Source: Apteryx mantelli (Eukaryota > Chordata > Aves > Apterygiformes > Apterygidae). From it: DNA of 64,000 nucleotides. The stretch covers positions 134,504,516-134,568,515 of the forward strand of contig NC_089980.1 in assembly GCF_036417845.1 (NCBI RefSeq), given 5' to 3'. Below the pieces are notes generated by a model, which saw only the letters and a program-made list of their open reading frames with translations, was not told the origin of the DNA and did not search any database. Below, in pieces: positions 22,399 to 36,422 of this stretch; position 1 is the stretch's first letter; every line of letters begins with the position of its first letter. The translations under genes were made by a program, and so were the position numbers.

Positions 22399-22406
22399 TT
22401 TTTATA
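22399..22406 (-). promoter_or_regulatory. IL17A: TATA box of the IL17A gene
   Basis: On the minus strand TATAAAAA begins 89 bp upstream of the start codon. The expected transcription start is near 22375, giving a 5' UTR of about 55-60 bp with the ATG as the first codon of a 27-bp coding piece. Confidence 0.7.
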
Positions 22407-22444
22407 AGGGCTCTTGCGCTGTCCTAGTTAATGTGGAGTAGGTG

Positions 22445-22470
22445 TTTTTCCCCAACCTTAACTGTGGTTT
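22445..22470 (-). promoter_or_regulatory. Candidate NFAT-like and RUNX-like sites upstream of IL17A
   Basis: About 40-65 bp upstream of the TATA box there is GGGGAAAAA (minus strand, 22453-22445), an NFAT-like core, and AAACCACA (22470-22463), a RUNX-like core. RUNX1 and NFAT act on mammalian Il17 promoters. Activity here is inferred from motif matches only. Confidence 0.25.
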
Positions 22471-23952
22471 TTGACCATAACTTATATAAATTCCATTAGC
22501 GCAGATGGGAGACAGGATATGGGCTCACCTTTTCTTAGATCTGTAGGTGATGTCATTACATTAGCTATGTCACTCAAGCAGCAGCAAAAATCAACGTTGT
22601 TACTAGAAAACCACTGGAAAAGTGGCACACATGCTGCAGCAAGGGGATGCAAAGTATGGAGTTTTTGAGTTAGGACTGGAGTGGTCATCTAATCAAATGT
22701 AATTTGATGCACTTCGTGGTCTCTACTTGAGATGATGTAGCTATCAAAAACACTAATGTCGCTGTCACTGCCAGGTTAAATCAGTTTGCTTCTCAGTCAG
22801 TCTGATGTCTTCTCATCCTGAGTTGGGCAGTTGCTGGAAAGCTGGCCCTGGTGGATAGCTTTCCATGCAAGTGCTGTCACTTGCCTTGATGTTTGAGCAC
22901 CTAGATACTTGCCCAAACTTTTCTCAAATTTCCTAGTCTGGATCAGGCTATTTTTATGCATGTATATACCTCAGCCGTGATATGTAAGTTTTGAACTGAA
23001 TGCTTTGTCATAGTGAATTCTCATGTTCAGTCATTCTCCATCTGGGAGAGAAAACAAAGCAATCATTTATTTCAATTGTTTTTGAGCTTGCCACCATTTC
23101 GGGTTCACTGTATGTTCTTGTGCTATGAGACAGGGCTAAGATCCTAAGAAAAGAGGTCTGTGATAGGTATAGTCAAACCCTAAATTCTTAAGTTTGGGAG
23201 AGTAAAGAGGGATTCGAGAGAAACTTTGTGAAGACTGTAGGATGCAAAATGACTTTTGCCACCCTAGTATTTAAACATGTACCATTTTAATGTCCGTGTT
23301 CAAGTGGACGGACTGCACGTGACATGGTGACCATTGGGATCTCCTTCTCCCATTCAAGTGGCTGTATTTTCTTAGTTTTTCACTGGGATATTATAAGGGG
23401 GCTGCAGCCCTGGAGAAGTTGAGCTGCTTCAAGGCTGTCCTTCCTTTTGACTTCTGGTCTCTGGGGATTTTACCAGGGGAAACCCTGATAATTTGGTGCC
23501 AGCTTCAGAGAGATTCCCCTCCTCACCTTATACCATCCAAAGGAAAATGCAGACGAGGGTAGAATTTAGTTTGCAGTTTGTGGGATTGCTGTGACCTATA
23601 TCAGCTTGTTTTAAAAGATGCTGACGTTTCAAAAGTTAAATGTATAATTCAGTTTCCCTCTCAGAGTAAGAGGCATACAGATTAACGGAAATGGTTCCCT
23701 CAGAAGGGGTTTTCTCTAAAGCCTCTTACTGAAATATCCATTCAAAGTGGGTCAGTTAAATTTGTAATTTTAGAAGCAAGAAAGATTTCGAAAGCCTGCA
23801 AGGCAGCAGAAGGTCAGGTTCACCCATTCTGACCCTAAATCCAGGCTCATCTGCTCTAAGTGTGTCAGTGGTTTGGGTTACCTCCGTGCTTGAAAGGTGA
23901 ACAGTTAAGCATTAGAACGTGGCTAACGTAATGCAACATTGAAACAGTGAAG

Positions 23953-23971
23953 AAAAAAAAAAAAAAAAAAA
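23953..23971. repeat. Poly(A) run
   Basis: A19 run. A T16 run follows at 24199-24214. I see no retrogene or target-site duplication attached to either. Confidence 0.9.
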
Positions 23972-24731
23972 GGCAAAAAACCCCTTTCCATGGTTTATTT
24001 TGAACCATGAACACATTCGTCTCGAATTGTCAGAGGAAAGATGAGAGTGCCCCAGGAGAAAATGTACCTTTTGAAATGCTTCCAGTGTGTTTGAATTGTA
24101 CAAATGAAACTCTCACATTTCTGATTTCAAGATTTTTCCTCATCCCAAACACTCATTTTCCAATTCTTCCTGGTTTGGAATGGAAGCAAAAATTGAACTT
24201 TTTTTTTTTTTTTTGATGAGTTTGCAATTTATTCCATAGGATTTGTTTTATTCTGACACTTAGCTCTCTTAACTAGCAATTTCATTTCTATAAGCAAAAA
24301 GGGCTATATCTTGTGCCTTTTCTGTTTTCATGTGTGAGGAGATAAAAAGTAACTGCTTTTATAGTCTAATATATGACATTGTAGGTAGGTGACATAGAAA
24401 GCACTGTGAGTTCACAGTTTTATGTGCTTTGACCTCCTATTAGGATCAGCTTCAAACACAAAACTGCTAGTGCCACAATCAACAGAAACTACAGTTATTT
24501 GGAGATCTGAAAACTGGGGTGGTAACAAAGCTTACTGAAACAAAAAAATGAAAGATTATTGAAATCTTTGAAATTGAAATGAAAGATTATTAATCTACTG
24601 AAATCAAAGCTCGTCATTCTCTTGACTTGGTGAGAGTTTTTCTGAGATTAAGTTGTTACTAAGTACTTTACTCAACTGAGATCCTTTAGGCACCCGAGTC
24701 TGGGTATATTGGCCTTGATGAGACTTTCTTC

Positions 24732-24795
24732 CCTCAAAGTTACAGTGTGAGTCAGTGGCAGAGCAGAGACCAGCACTCCGGTGTCCTGACTCACC
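24732..24795 (+). mobile_element. MIR-like SINE relic
   Basis: GAGTCAGTGGCAGAGCAGAG and GTGTCCTGACTC fit the 3' half of a MIR consensus in sense orientation. The match is short and old. Confidence 0.45.
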
Positions 24796-25084
24796 TTGCT
24801 GCAAATTAAAAGAGAAATGGCAACCTCCAAATACTTTAAGCATTATTTCAGTCACTATCAGTTAAGTTATTTATGCTTCTTTTGAAAAACGAGGAGCCTT
24901 TCTATTTACATGTTGAAAGATATTTACTTAGTTCTTCTTTCTAGAAAGAATTGCATTTTCTTTCTCTTGAGTACATATTCTTACAAATACCTGTAGGGTA
25001 ATGCAATGCTCTTCCCCTTGCACATAACCATTTTGTGACCCACTGAACATCGTGGAGGTAATTTCTGGGAGAACAATGATTAGG

Positions 25085-25225
25085 CTAAGTCTGGATATCA
25101 GAGATATTCAGAACGTGGCTGGGCAAAGCTCTGAGCATCCTGAGGTAACACTGAAGTTAGCCCTGCTCTGCATGGATGGTGGGATCAGAGACATCCAGAG
25201 GTCCCCTCCAGACTAAACTGGTTAA
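25085..25225 (+). mobile_element. CR1 3'-end fragment
   Basis: TGGGATCAGAGACATCCAGA and GGTCCCCTCCAGACTAAACT match the sense CR1 3' UTR (ACTAGATGACCTCCAGAGGTCCC...). The preceding GTGGCTGGGCAAAGCTCTGA agrees with the upstream part. Confidence 0.6.
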
Positions 25226-28200
25226 ATCACCAGTCTTCCTCTCCTTGATCTTTGTACACGAGACAAGCCAGAAAAGATTTTTTTTTTCTTTTATCTAATC
25301 CCTATTCTTTACCTCCCCACAAGCCACAGAAGAAATTGCTATGTCCTACCGCGTGCCTGAATTTTTCAAACACATAAATTACTATTGTAACTATTCATCA
25401 GCTGCGGTCACTGTCAGTGGTTGACACATTTGTTGTATGACTAATATCTAATAAATATTAGATATTCAGGGAGTTGACATAAAGGAAATAGACCTCTCAC
25501 TTTTTTTTCTGATTGCTTTTTAGAGGGACAGGGGAAAGACAGGGCTTCCAGGTAGGAGTTGGATTTGATGAGATGCAGGATTTTAAGCTGACCCTATGAT
25601 GACTAACAGAGGTTTAATACTTAACTGTAATATACTCCAGGTGAGTGGAGAGGGGCTTTGTGCTGTGACGAGGAGGGTGCAGGTTATGACTGCTCTTCTG
25701 CTGTGTGACTGGGAGCATCAATGCCCCATTTTCTCCCTCTCTACTTGGAGTGGAGCACGTATTTCCATTGGTGTGGGGGAGAGTAGGGACTCTCCTGTAC
25801 AGCCTACAGTAGGCTGTGATTTGGAGGATCTGGTTCCTTTATTTCCCCTTTCCCTGGAGGGGAATGAGGCAGGAGTAATCGCAGTCACATCATTCTTTCT
25901 AATCGCCACTCCCAGCAGTTATCTGAGGCTACTGCTTCTGCTCCCTATAGCTGGATCCTGATCAGCATCAGTATTATTATTTGTGTTATTGTTGTGCCCA
26001 AGGTTTCACTGTAAAGCTGAGCTAAGCTAGTGCTTAATGGCTGGTGGAAGGGACAATATCTCCTACCCAATGCTGTCCTTTCAAGCTACTTGTATGTGTG
26101 TAGTTCAGAGAGCAAAGCTAGCAGAATATGATTTGCTTCCCCTCCCCCCCCCCCAGTAGCCCTAGCTCTGTGTGGGATGAGAAGTGACTCAACTCATTGC
26201 AGAGAATGCCAAGATGGGGCTGAAAGAAGCAACTGAGATCAGGCAGAGGAATGCAAAGAGGTAGGGCCTTTTTTGCGGCAGTTAACTTTTAGCTCAGCTT
26301 AGCTCTAACGTGAAACTGCACCTTCCCTCACAGAGCAGGGCCCTCAGGCTACACTAAAGAGAGGGAAAAAAATGATGATTCTTCACCTGGGAGGCTAGGC
26401 TGCGAGTGGAAAAGCAGAAACATTGGGGGATGTGCTGCAGGGCGAAATACACTGAACAGGAGAGTTTGGAGGACAGATCTGAAGGAGGACACAACAGGAT
26501 GCCTTTGAGGGCATTTATGGGCAGGTCTCCCAAAGAGTAAGGAGCTCTGCAGTGGAAAGCATCAAGGGGGTGGACCAAAAATCTGAGAAGTGTGCAATGG
26601 ATCTGAGATATTGGTAGACACAAGTGTGATGGGACCATGTCTTGAACAGTAAGAACAGTGTTGATGTCCAGCGAGAGGAACTCCTGGCAGGACTCAGTGA
26701 GAAAGGAGCTATGGCCAAATTGGAGTTCACTAAAGAACTGAAGGACAAGCGTACTTCACTTAAAGCCAGAAATATCTCAAATGGGGATGCTGTGTGATAG
26801 GAAACTTGTAGAACCAGGCACAGAAAAGGAAAACTGAAGCTCAAAGGTGCTGCACAGGATGGGATTTAAGAGGACTGTGCAGATGCGAGGACTTGCTGTG
26901 AGGTCTTAGTCAAAGATGACACCTCAATCAGAGGAAAAGAGATTTCATTTAGGTGGAAACCAGACTTTGTGAGAGAATTCCAGGAGCCCATCCAGCCCAG
27001 TGAGCCCTCTCCAAATGTGGCTGACACAAAAAAGCATTAAAGGAAGGTCTGAGAAATGCAAGAGCTGGCTGATGAGAGGGGATCTAAGCTGCAAGTAGAT
27101 CTTCAGAGATGGTAAAGATCTCTCTTGGGCATAGCTGATTTAATATCTCTCCTCATGTATGTGTTTTTGTTGTTATCAACAACGTGAATGACTGAATAGT
27201 TCTGTTATCAATTAAAAGTCTAGTCTCTCTGCAAATGCTTTATCTTCTTGGTCTCAAAGACATCCTGTGACAAAATATTTCACAATCAGTCATAAACTGC
27301 ATTAAAAAAAAAAAGAAAAAAAAAGAAACCCTTTATGGGTAAATTGGCTCATATTCAAGCTGGTAGAATGTTTTATACAAACAATTAAATCATTTTGAAA
27401 TTTTCTTCTTGCTGTGTTATCTGCTTACATCCTGTGTCTCACGCACAACTCGGCCCTAGCGAATCACATGAAATTTGGGGGAGAAGGGACATGGGGTCCC
27501 GCGTTGAGCAGTTCATGCCCATGGCACTCTGGGCAGCGGTCTGCCTTGATGGGGACGCTGCACTCTCCCCTCCACCTCCTCAGTGTCCTCACCTTTAAAA
27601 AACACTTTCCTAATGTCCATCTCAAATTTCACTTGCTGCAGGTTGAGACATTTATTTCTTGCCCCCAGTGGGGACAGGGACAAGTTATTTCTTTTCTCTT
27701 TACAGTAAAACAAAAAAGACTGAATCCTAACTTTTTTCCCCTGGGATGCTGCCTCCTTCCCCCTTTCTTCTTGGGCTGGACTTTCAAGACCTCTGAACAT
27801 TTTTTCTTGCTCTGCTTGGGATGATCTCCACTTGTTCCACCCCTTCCTTGGAGTGTGGTGCTCTGAGTCCTCCTCACAAGGTATTAGCATCCTGATGCTC
27901 CCAGACCCCCTCGGAGGTAGGGAACTGGTAGACGCCGCCTCTTCACAGTCGCTGCAGTGAGAGACTCTACCACTCACTGAAGACCACAAGAAACTGGTCT
28001 CAGATCAGGAAATCATGGAGAAATCAAGATTTCCACGCAGTCTCACTGTCCTAACCTTTGGACAAGTCTTCCTTTTCGGAAGCATTATATTTATTATTTT
28101 AAATGAGATAAATTTTGAAGTCTGCCAGGGGGCCTGTGGTATATTCAATCTTATCTCAAAAACAGCTGCCACTGCAGATTTGTCAGCTTCTTTCATCTCT

Positions 28201-31200
28201 AGCTACAGTAGTCCTGATCCTTTTCTAACTTACTCTGCAGTAAATTAGGACTGGCTGCACTAAGTGCACAGAGTTTATGAAACTGAAAATCTGTGGCCAA
28301 CAGGAAGAAAAACATTTCAGAGACTTGTCTGGAGAACATTTGCAAATGAGTTTTTTACAGCATTCATTGGAAAAAAAAATACCCCAAATTCATGTTTGTA
28401 TAATTTTATCAGTTTTGTGTAATAAAATTTATATTAAAATTTGCAACTAGAGGTTTCTCATACACAGGCACATGTTTGTGGTTTTAAGTGGATGTTCTAG
28501 CCCTGACTTTAACCGGTCAACAAAATGGAGAATGTAACAGTGAATAAGGTTGTCTATGCACTTAAGCATATTCTTCTGGTTGACACAAAAGAGGACAGAT
28601 ACTAGAACATTGGGTGTTGAAATTTCTCACTTCATGTTCTCAAACACTTTACAAGGCTGAAATTTAGTTCTGTGCTGAGACCAGTCTGGAGTGATCTCCA
28701 GCAAATAATGAAAAGTTTGGTCCCAGGTATAATGAGGTTTACTTTTTCAGGAGGGCAGAGGAGTGTAGGGAAAGCACAACATAAATGTGAACCTGACACT
28801 GAAATCTTAGACCAGATTTTGGGAGGACTGAAGTGGAGGAAAGATAAGGCAGCATGATTAAATAAGAACATTTCCCCAGCAATGTCTCTTCTCATCTGCA
28901 AGACACATTTTCTACCACCCTGTGGTGTGATGAGGGTGGCCGATTGATGTGAAACGCTCAGATAAACTGAACTGTGCAGACATCGTTCTGGCCTTTTCTC
29001 CCAGATCCCTTCCAGGTCTCAGAGAGGACATTTATGAGCTGGTGGGTCCCCTCCGCTGGAGGAGTGAGTGTCCCAGGAGCCAACCTGCTCTTTTATGAAA
29101 CCACACCGCAGTGGCTCCGCGGCCGGTTTGCTCCCGCATTGCCAACTGCTGCCTCCCAGCGTGTGACGGCTGTTTCACACCTGCCTGCGAGCTTTGGGAA
29201 AGGTCGTCTTCTGTCACTTGGCAGAGCAGGAAGCAGCCCTTGAGATGCAGAAGATCATGCGGCTTTAACAAAAGCGGTGGGGAGCCTTTCATCTCCAGGC
29301 TCGTGGTTTCAGCAGCAATGCACGGCTGCAGCAGACATGCAGCGTTTAGGGAAGGGAATTATGCTGAATATTTGGCGGTTAACTTTACGTGCTGAAATAC
29401 CAGCCCTTGAATGGCAGCTGCTTGACCACAACCTTGTATTCCACCACCCACGGCTTTAAACCAAACTAGGTCCCTTCACAAAACTATTTTTATCATCAGC
29501 ACAATCTTCGCACTCTATGTATCAATCCAGCTTCTTAGGGCTGCCAGGCAGGTTTGATAATGTAAGCTGCGGTAATAATGTCGCTTGCACTGTGGTCACG
29601 TACCTCCAGCTGGATAAAAGCTGAAAAACTCGGTCATTCATCATCTCATATTTTTAGAACTAAAGTTCCATTTTTTTTCTTTTTCTTTTTTTTTCTTCTT
29701 TCAGAAAAATGACTTCTGCCCATGACATGTTGTGGAAGAAAGTGTCATAATTCAAAAGTACTAGATAAGTGACTCAGAGTGGTTTTAAGGCAAGTTAAAA
29801 ATATGCAATGCAGCTCTTGCTGTTTTGGCCCTTTCACCTAGCCAAGGTTTGAGTTGAATCTTTTTTTTTTTCCATAAGAAAAGGAAATTCATCATTTTTC
29901 CAAACATATGCAATTTCTGACCGCAGTGCGATGCAGTTGACAGAACTATCCAAGGCATAAATTTCAGAGAATAACCACTGGTAAAGGTCCCTTCCTCATA
30001 GACATAAAGTTTCACAGCAGCAGAGTGGGGGACAGCAGGCGGGCAACAGACACGCAGTGTCCTGTTTTAACCCGAACGATGTTCCTTAGCACGACAGGGT
30101 CTTGTCTGGGCTGATGACGCTGTGATGAGGGCAAAGGTGTGATGCCAAACAGCGCTCTTGAATCGTTTCTCTCTTGAAATGGGCCGTCATTGCTGACTTT
30201 AACAGCTCTCTGTTTTGGGTGAACTGATCTGCTGAGCCCAACTGGGGCTAGAAAAGGGACCATGATCTCGTACCTATTTTAACCGGTGTGACCTTGCATG
30301 ACCATTTATTCCTTCTCCAAAGACTTCTTCATTGATGCTGGAGGCTGTAATTCTTTCTCTTTGCTGTTTTGCGGACTCTCTTCTCTTTATTTTTCTCTGG
30401 AAAGAGTAGGCCAGGAATAACAGCTGACAAGTTGGCCCCACAGTGGATACAGGGATGAGAAGGAGAGGTATCTTCTGCAAAGCAATTTGGGGAACTGCAA
30501 AGGGCTGGGGCTTTTCAGGCTAGGGATTTCTTCAGTCCTCTTTGGCCCAAAGTAGATGCGGCTACAAGAACATATATGATCCCAGACCAGAAGAATTGAA
30601 TATGCAAAGGACTGAAGGAATGAAGTCTCAGGACTCTTTTAGGAGATAACTGATGGTCAGGTCACTATATCAGTGTGTGAGTGAGAATATTTTTGTGAAG
30701 ACAAGAGTACCCCCAGTTTAGCCTCTGACTTTGGGAGCATAAGAGTATATGATCAGTCTTGTCTGTAGAGTCCAGTCCCTTGAAGGTAACCATACAAGAG
30801 AGATTTCTCTTTCCACAAACAGCCCCAAATCCACTGAGCATCTGTGCTTCGTGCTCCCACCTGCTGCGGGACGTGAATGTTTCACAGGATCCCATAATGA
30901 CAGTAGTACACATCACATGAAAGACTCAGTTCTTTGATGCTTGCAACTCTCTTAATATTTCTGTGGCCAAACTCTCTCACATCCAGTCAGGAAGCAGTTG
31001 GCTTAAAGCAACCAGTATCTGCAGTATATCAGTATGAGAAGATATGGACAAAACTTTAACAGTGATTCATCCAAACCATACCCATGGCAGATAATCACAA
31101 ACAGCAAATTAGGATGTGAATTATTTGCCTGAAAAAGACTTGATCAATAACTTATTTGTTTCATCAGATAATTTATTTGCAACAGATAATTCAAGCATCT

Positions 31201-32098
31201 CTGCCAGCCTGGAAGTTTTATTTTTAGCTGTAGCTCGTAAGCCTCCTAACCTTGGAGCCGTGTGGCCATAGTTCTCACAAATGTTGTTTTTATGAACCCT
31301 TTTCATTGCAGAGGAGGGCTGCAGACTAATTTTATAGAATAGGTTGTGAGGCAGCACAGACACAGAGGTCTTGCATGGACCAAACAGAGACTGTGAGATT
31401 CATAGGTTGGTGTTTGCTTCCATATTGCTCCTCTGGGGAGGAAAAAGATTCTGTTTTCTCCACCATGGAAGCCTTGGAAGTAGTGGTGGATTGTAGGCAA
31501 TGGTGGAAATGTTATGGGCAGGATGGGGTATGGGATCCTCTCATGGTACTCCATGAAATCCTGTTAGAGTTGCTGCTCCCTTGTGATACCAGACTAGGAA
31601 CATGGGCATAAAAATAAGGGCATTTCTTTGCATTTTCACTCCATTGTTTCCAACCAAGACTTTTTCCCTCATGTGCCCAAATCCTAGACATTCATATGGG
31701 AATCTGTTCTCTGTTTCTGCTTTTTAAGAGAATTGCATGCATCATTTTCAGTTTTGAACTGCTGTCCTTGTTTAGACTGTACTGAACTCTCTTTCTTTAA
31801 AATACTTAACAACTTAAGAGGAATTGGATTTGTGGTTTTATGAAATATTTTTGCAATCAACCAAGTGAGAATTTTGGATTTAGACTAGGGAGAGAAACAG
31901 GTAATAAGGACCACAAATTGAACTAAAGAAGCCAAAATATAAAGAAGTTTGAATGACTAACACCAAACTAGAATCCTGAACATACTTTTTAGTTTCATAA
32001 ACATCAGAAGCTGAGTCTGTGCATTACTGTTCTTAGTCATTTGTAAATGATAATAGCAGGATTGGTTGTGTATTGACTTGACCACGGTTCCTTGGCAC

Positions 32099-32157
32099 AG
32101 ATTTAAAATATCAATTTAAATTTATCAATTTAAATTTAGATTTAAAATATCAATTTT
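32099..32157. repeat. AT-rich internal duplication
   Basis: AGATTTAAAATATCAATTT occurs at 32099 and 32138, and between the copies the 14-mer ATCAATTTAAATTT is present twice in tandem. It looks like local slippage. Confidence 0.7.
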
Positions 32158-35100
32158 ATCCATCTGTTACTACAAGTAGTAAAAAAACACAAAATTGTCC
32201 TGTGTGGACTAAAGATGTTTTTTACATAATTAGCAACTATATGATTAGTTGTGATAACAGCTCAGAAACTATCAGTTTTGCATCCAACCTTCACATCAGA
32301 AGACCTGCACCCTTCTAAAAGTATTGGTACTTGAAACTAAGTCTCTGTAGATACTTCAAATCTTGAAATGCACTCAGGAACAGTAGGAACCGTTGATTAG
32401 AGGGAACAAGCCAAACAGGGTAGGAACAATGACCTTTTGGAAGAGAGAAAGAAAATATTATGAGTGATTAAAGGTGGATTTTCTAATTGCTCCTCCTGTT
32501 ATTTGTATAACTCATAATGTGCTGAGATGTGAGAACGTTGTACAAATACACAGGAATTGTATACATGACTGTAAGAAAAGTTTCCCTGAAATAATCAGTT
32601 AAGGAGCTGCTAAAAGCTCTTCCAAGATAGTAGCTGGATTTACTCTCAGTTTTTGTTTCTCCTATTATTTTAATTAAATAAGCCGTAAACAGTGAAATAT
32701 TAAATTGAAGTGTGTCTATACTTTTAGCTGAGGAGAGAAATCCTCTTCCTGGTCCGTGCCAGCTTGGAAAATCTGGAAAAAAACCTCGGCACATCCCTGC
32801 AGGGACACATCCCTACCGCCTTCGCCTCTGCTGCCACCCCCCGGTGTCCAAGGGGCTCCTCTGGGCCGGCTCAGGGGATGGGATTTAGCGCTCAGAGCAG
32901 CAGCGCGAAAGATGCCAGATATCACAGGGCATAAGTGCTGCACAAGAGCTGATGACTGATAAGAAACCTGTGCTAGACAGACGGAAGGAGACTAGCAGGC
33001 AAAGTACTCAAATGTCTCATCATCCCAATATGAAGTTTGTGTGAAAAGGATTCAAGCAAGGCTTTACCATATAAAGTTGCACCAAGCAAAGTAAAATTTT
33101 TATCAGATGTTGGAGCGACTGCTTGTTTTTCTTGCTGTTTTTTTTTTCTTTCCTTTTTGTGAAAGAGAGATTGACAGAGGCTTTCTACATGTATCCATGT
33201 GACCTTCATTCCCTCAGGGGAGAAAAAAGGAGTTTTCAGACTGGATTAGGAGGAAGTGTGCTAGATCCCAGTCCAGGTCTCATGCGCAGGCAGAACCTGG
33301 TGGTGGTTGAGGGAAGAGCTGATGAACAGTAGTTGGCCACTGTCCATCTTTTTGCGTGATGGCACCTCTTAACCCTTTTTTTGGGCTCCTTTCTCAACCT
33401 CTCTCCCCTCTTTGCCATCACTGGTTCCTGCCCCTTGACGGTCAACGGGGAGAGACAGCCACTGCTGCGGGGTGAGCCAAGGCTGTTACGGGCCTGACTG
33501 CAGTGCTTGGGTGAGCTGTGAAGTCAAGGCTGGGACAACCTGGATGTTACGTAGCTCAGACGCCCAAATGAGGGAGACACTGATGATCCACAGCATGGTG
33601 ACCATGTACCAAAACTCCTGCTTTCGGAACAAATAACAGGCTCTTCACCCCTGCGTAGCAGCTTACTGCGTCCTGTGTGGGTAACTCGTGCTGAGCACCA
33701 GCAAACTTCAGGACTAAAATGATGGGTCCCCTCCAGAGGGGAAACAGAGAAAAGCATGTGCAGGACTTGATGGAAAAGTCTGTTGGAGCTGGGGTTGGTT
33801 GAGGAAGCCGTGGTGCTGAAGGGGTGGGTGTGGATCTGGAAATGGGAATCGTGAGGATAAAGGTGCCAATGGTGACGCTCTTCCCTTTGGAAGGAGAGCG
33901 CTTGCCGTGCCCCAACTCATGCAGCCGCCTTGATCATGAAGCCCGGGAGCTTTTGGGTGGCAAGCGTCTGTCTTTGAAAGACTGAAATGATGATGTGGGT
34001 AATCTCAGGTTCTCAAAAATCTTCTGTTTTGAATTTTTCCATGTGAATATATAGGCTTATAGATTCCCTTTTGAAAAATAGCCTTCTGGATTGAATGCAA
34101 CACTTCCTTAAAATTGACAGTTTTGATCATTAGTGTCCATTAAAATTGTAATTTATTTTACGCCCATAAGTATCCTGCAGAATATTTTCAAGATGGATTT
34201 TTACCATACTTCCGTTTATTGTGAATAGGGAGTTTGCTTAATTCCGAACGGCTGAAGGTTGTTTCTAAAATGGTTTGGAATTTAAAATATCTGCAGTAAA
34301 AAAAAATGGGTCACTTTTGTAGTTTCTGAAGAGAAAACAACCCTGGAAATTTCTAAGAATTACTTTCCCTGAGTTTACTCATCATTTCTCCTAGTTATCT
34401 CATAATCGTTCTCTAACATAATGCAATGGCAGAGTATGACTTTTCACTTAAGTCAGTGGAAAAAAAATCACATTAACAGGGATGAGGCAAGATCAGAACT
34501 GGTGACAGTCAAATCATGCATATGACATATGTGTGAAAATGCTGTTTCTGTAGCCCTCTCTCCTCCTGCTGTGCCGGAACTAAATACGATGTTCTTGCCT
34601 TGCAGAGCTCAACTGGGACAGGAGTGAGACTATTGTCCCGCCGTACTCGCCGTGTGGCGGAAATAGCTGAACTGGATTTGGTTCGATATTATTTCTTGCT
34701 TTCTAAAAACATTTTTAGGGGGAGAAAACTACTCACAAATTCACTGTGAATTTGATTAATAGTTTGTCTGGAGAGGTGGGGGGAAATACAGGGGAAGATG
34801 TTTCTTAAACTGTGCTGATTTTGTTTAACTTCAAATTGACCTAAAAATAAGAAACAACATCCTTATTAAAAAAAACAACAAAGTTTTCTTTCTTTGTATA
34901 AAATAATGTAAAAAGGAATGAAACTGTATTTTTTGAGCCTTACTGAAGCAAGCTATTTTGTTCCAGATCATCATAAAATTAAAATAAACAAACAAAAAAA
35001 AATAAAATAAAATTCTGAGCTTTGAGTATTCATAAAGATACTTCCTTTTATTTTTTTTGTATTTTTTATTAGTTTTGATTTGCAGAAGTGCTGAGAAATC

Positions 35101-36067
35101 TCTTGGTTGAAGCTCTGGGTATATTAACTGCTGAAAAGAAGGAAGAACATAAGCACAGGAAGGATTTCCCTTGACAAGTTACTCCAGTGCAATAGGGGAG
35201 TAGGAAGAGTGAATATCATCACATCAAGAAGCTAAATGTTCTTTGCTGTCTTGTTTTGTACATTTTATTTTTCCTTCTGCTCTGGAGCAAGCAGATACAT
35301 ATACGTGTGCCCACTCATATTGTTGATCATATTTTCTGAGTTATTTAGCAGTAGAGCTGGTTGAAATCTTTTTTCTTTTTTCCTGGGCATCCCCTTGCCC
35401 AGCATCCCTGTGCTGTGGCTTGGGGCATCGCAGCTCAAACCATGCCCTTGGCAATCCCCCAGTGGCAGCTCCGGGGTCCCGCCTCACCTCCCGCTCTCTC
35501 CCCCGTAGCACCTTCATGCCCAGCTTGGTGTGCTGGATCAGCTGCTGCTTCTTCTGGCTCCTCTTCAGCTCCTGGCGGAGAGCGTTGCCACCAGCTACAA
35601 GATCTTCAGCTACGAGGGTCACTTCAAGCAGCATGTTAAAGACTGGGCCATCCATATGTAAACGGCTCTGCAGGCCCTTCCTGTCCATCCCCAGCTGGGC
35701 TCATTCCCCTTACCAGACTCCATCGCCTCCGCCGAACCAGATGCCACGCTGCCTGGAGCAGCAGTGAGGCTACAGTGCAAAGGAGCCCAGCTAGCAGCCA
35801 CCATTCCCACCTGCAAGCCTAGCACAGGGACCCTTCTGCTACCCAGTCCTGGGGTACCAGATGCAACTCCCACGGCACGTCTTGGGGCTTTCTGAGTCCA
35901 AAGAAGTGGGAGGGATGTACTAGGATGCACCAAGCCATACCCTGAATTAGCACTGGACTGGGGGTGGAGCTGGGGGAATGGTTTCAAACCCAAAGGGACC
36001 TGGCCGTGCTGTCACAGGCAAAACAGTCTTGACTCAAGGCATTTCACTGAATTTAATACACAGCCAA

Positions 36068-36107
36068 TTATTATTATTATTATTAGTAATAATAATAATA
36101 ATAATAA
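36068..36107. repeat. (TTA)6-G-(TAA)7 palindromic microsatellite
   Basis: Six TTA units, a single G, then seven TAA units form an almost perfect inverted repeat with arms of 18 and 21 bp. It lies between blocks A and B of the GULO pseudogene. Confidence 0.95.
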
Positions 36108-36422
36108 CAAACCTTTTAATTACTGATTCTGGTATACAGAAACAAAGAAGACAAATGATTAAACACACTTAGGGAAACACCTCTCCTCCACTTTCTCCAG
36201 GCACAGCTTCAGTCCAGCACTTCTCCTCTCCCCTTCCTAGTCTCAACCACCCTTGTCTTGGCTGCATGTTACACTCCGTCCTTTCCAACTCCTTCAATAA
36301 GGCGATGGGTGGCACAGGAGATTAGGGTTGGTGCCTTGTGTTTTCTCTGCTGCTCCTTACTTTACACTCCTTTCCTCACAAGCCCCTTGCTTCTTACTGC
36401 TCCTTCACTCCACTGTGGGTCT

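Larger units (their letters stand above)
22471..35508. other. Intergenic region upstream of IL17A
   Basis: Mostly AT-rich, with the CR1, MIR-like, poly(A) and AT-duplication features listed. Small CpG-rich pockets at 29090-29170 and 32800-32920 carry no gene I can support. Block 26340-26960 is purine-rich on the plus strand and may be an unnamed old repeat. The missing N-terminal GULO exons were looked for here and not seen. Confidence 0.5.

Noticed and set aside
27513-27989. 158-codon minus-strand frame
   Set aside because: Low-complexity charged residues, overlapping plus-strand frame of similar length, no family motif.
35341-35688. 115-codon minus-strand frame
   Set aside because: It is antisense to GULO block A and its flanking intron. 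The sense strand has the family match and the splice acceptor.
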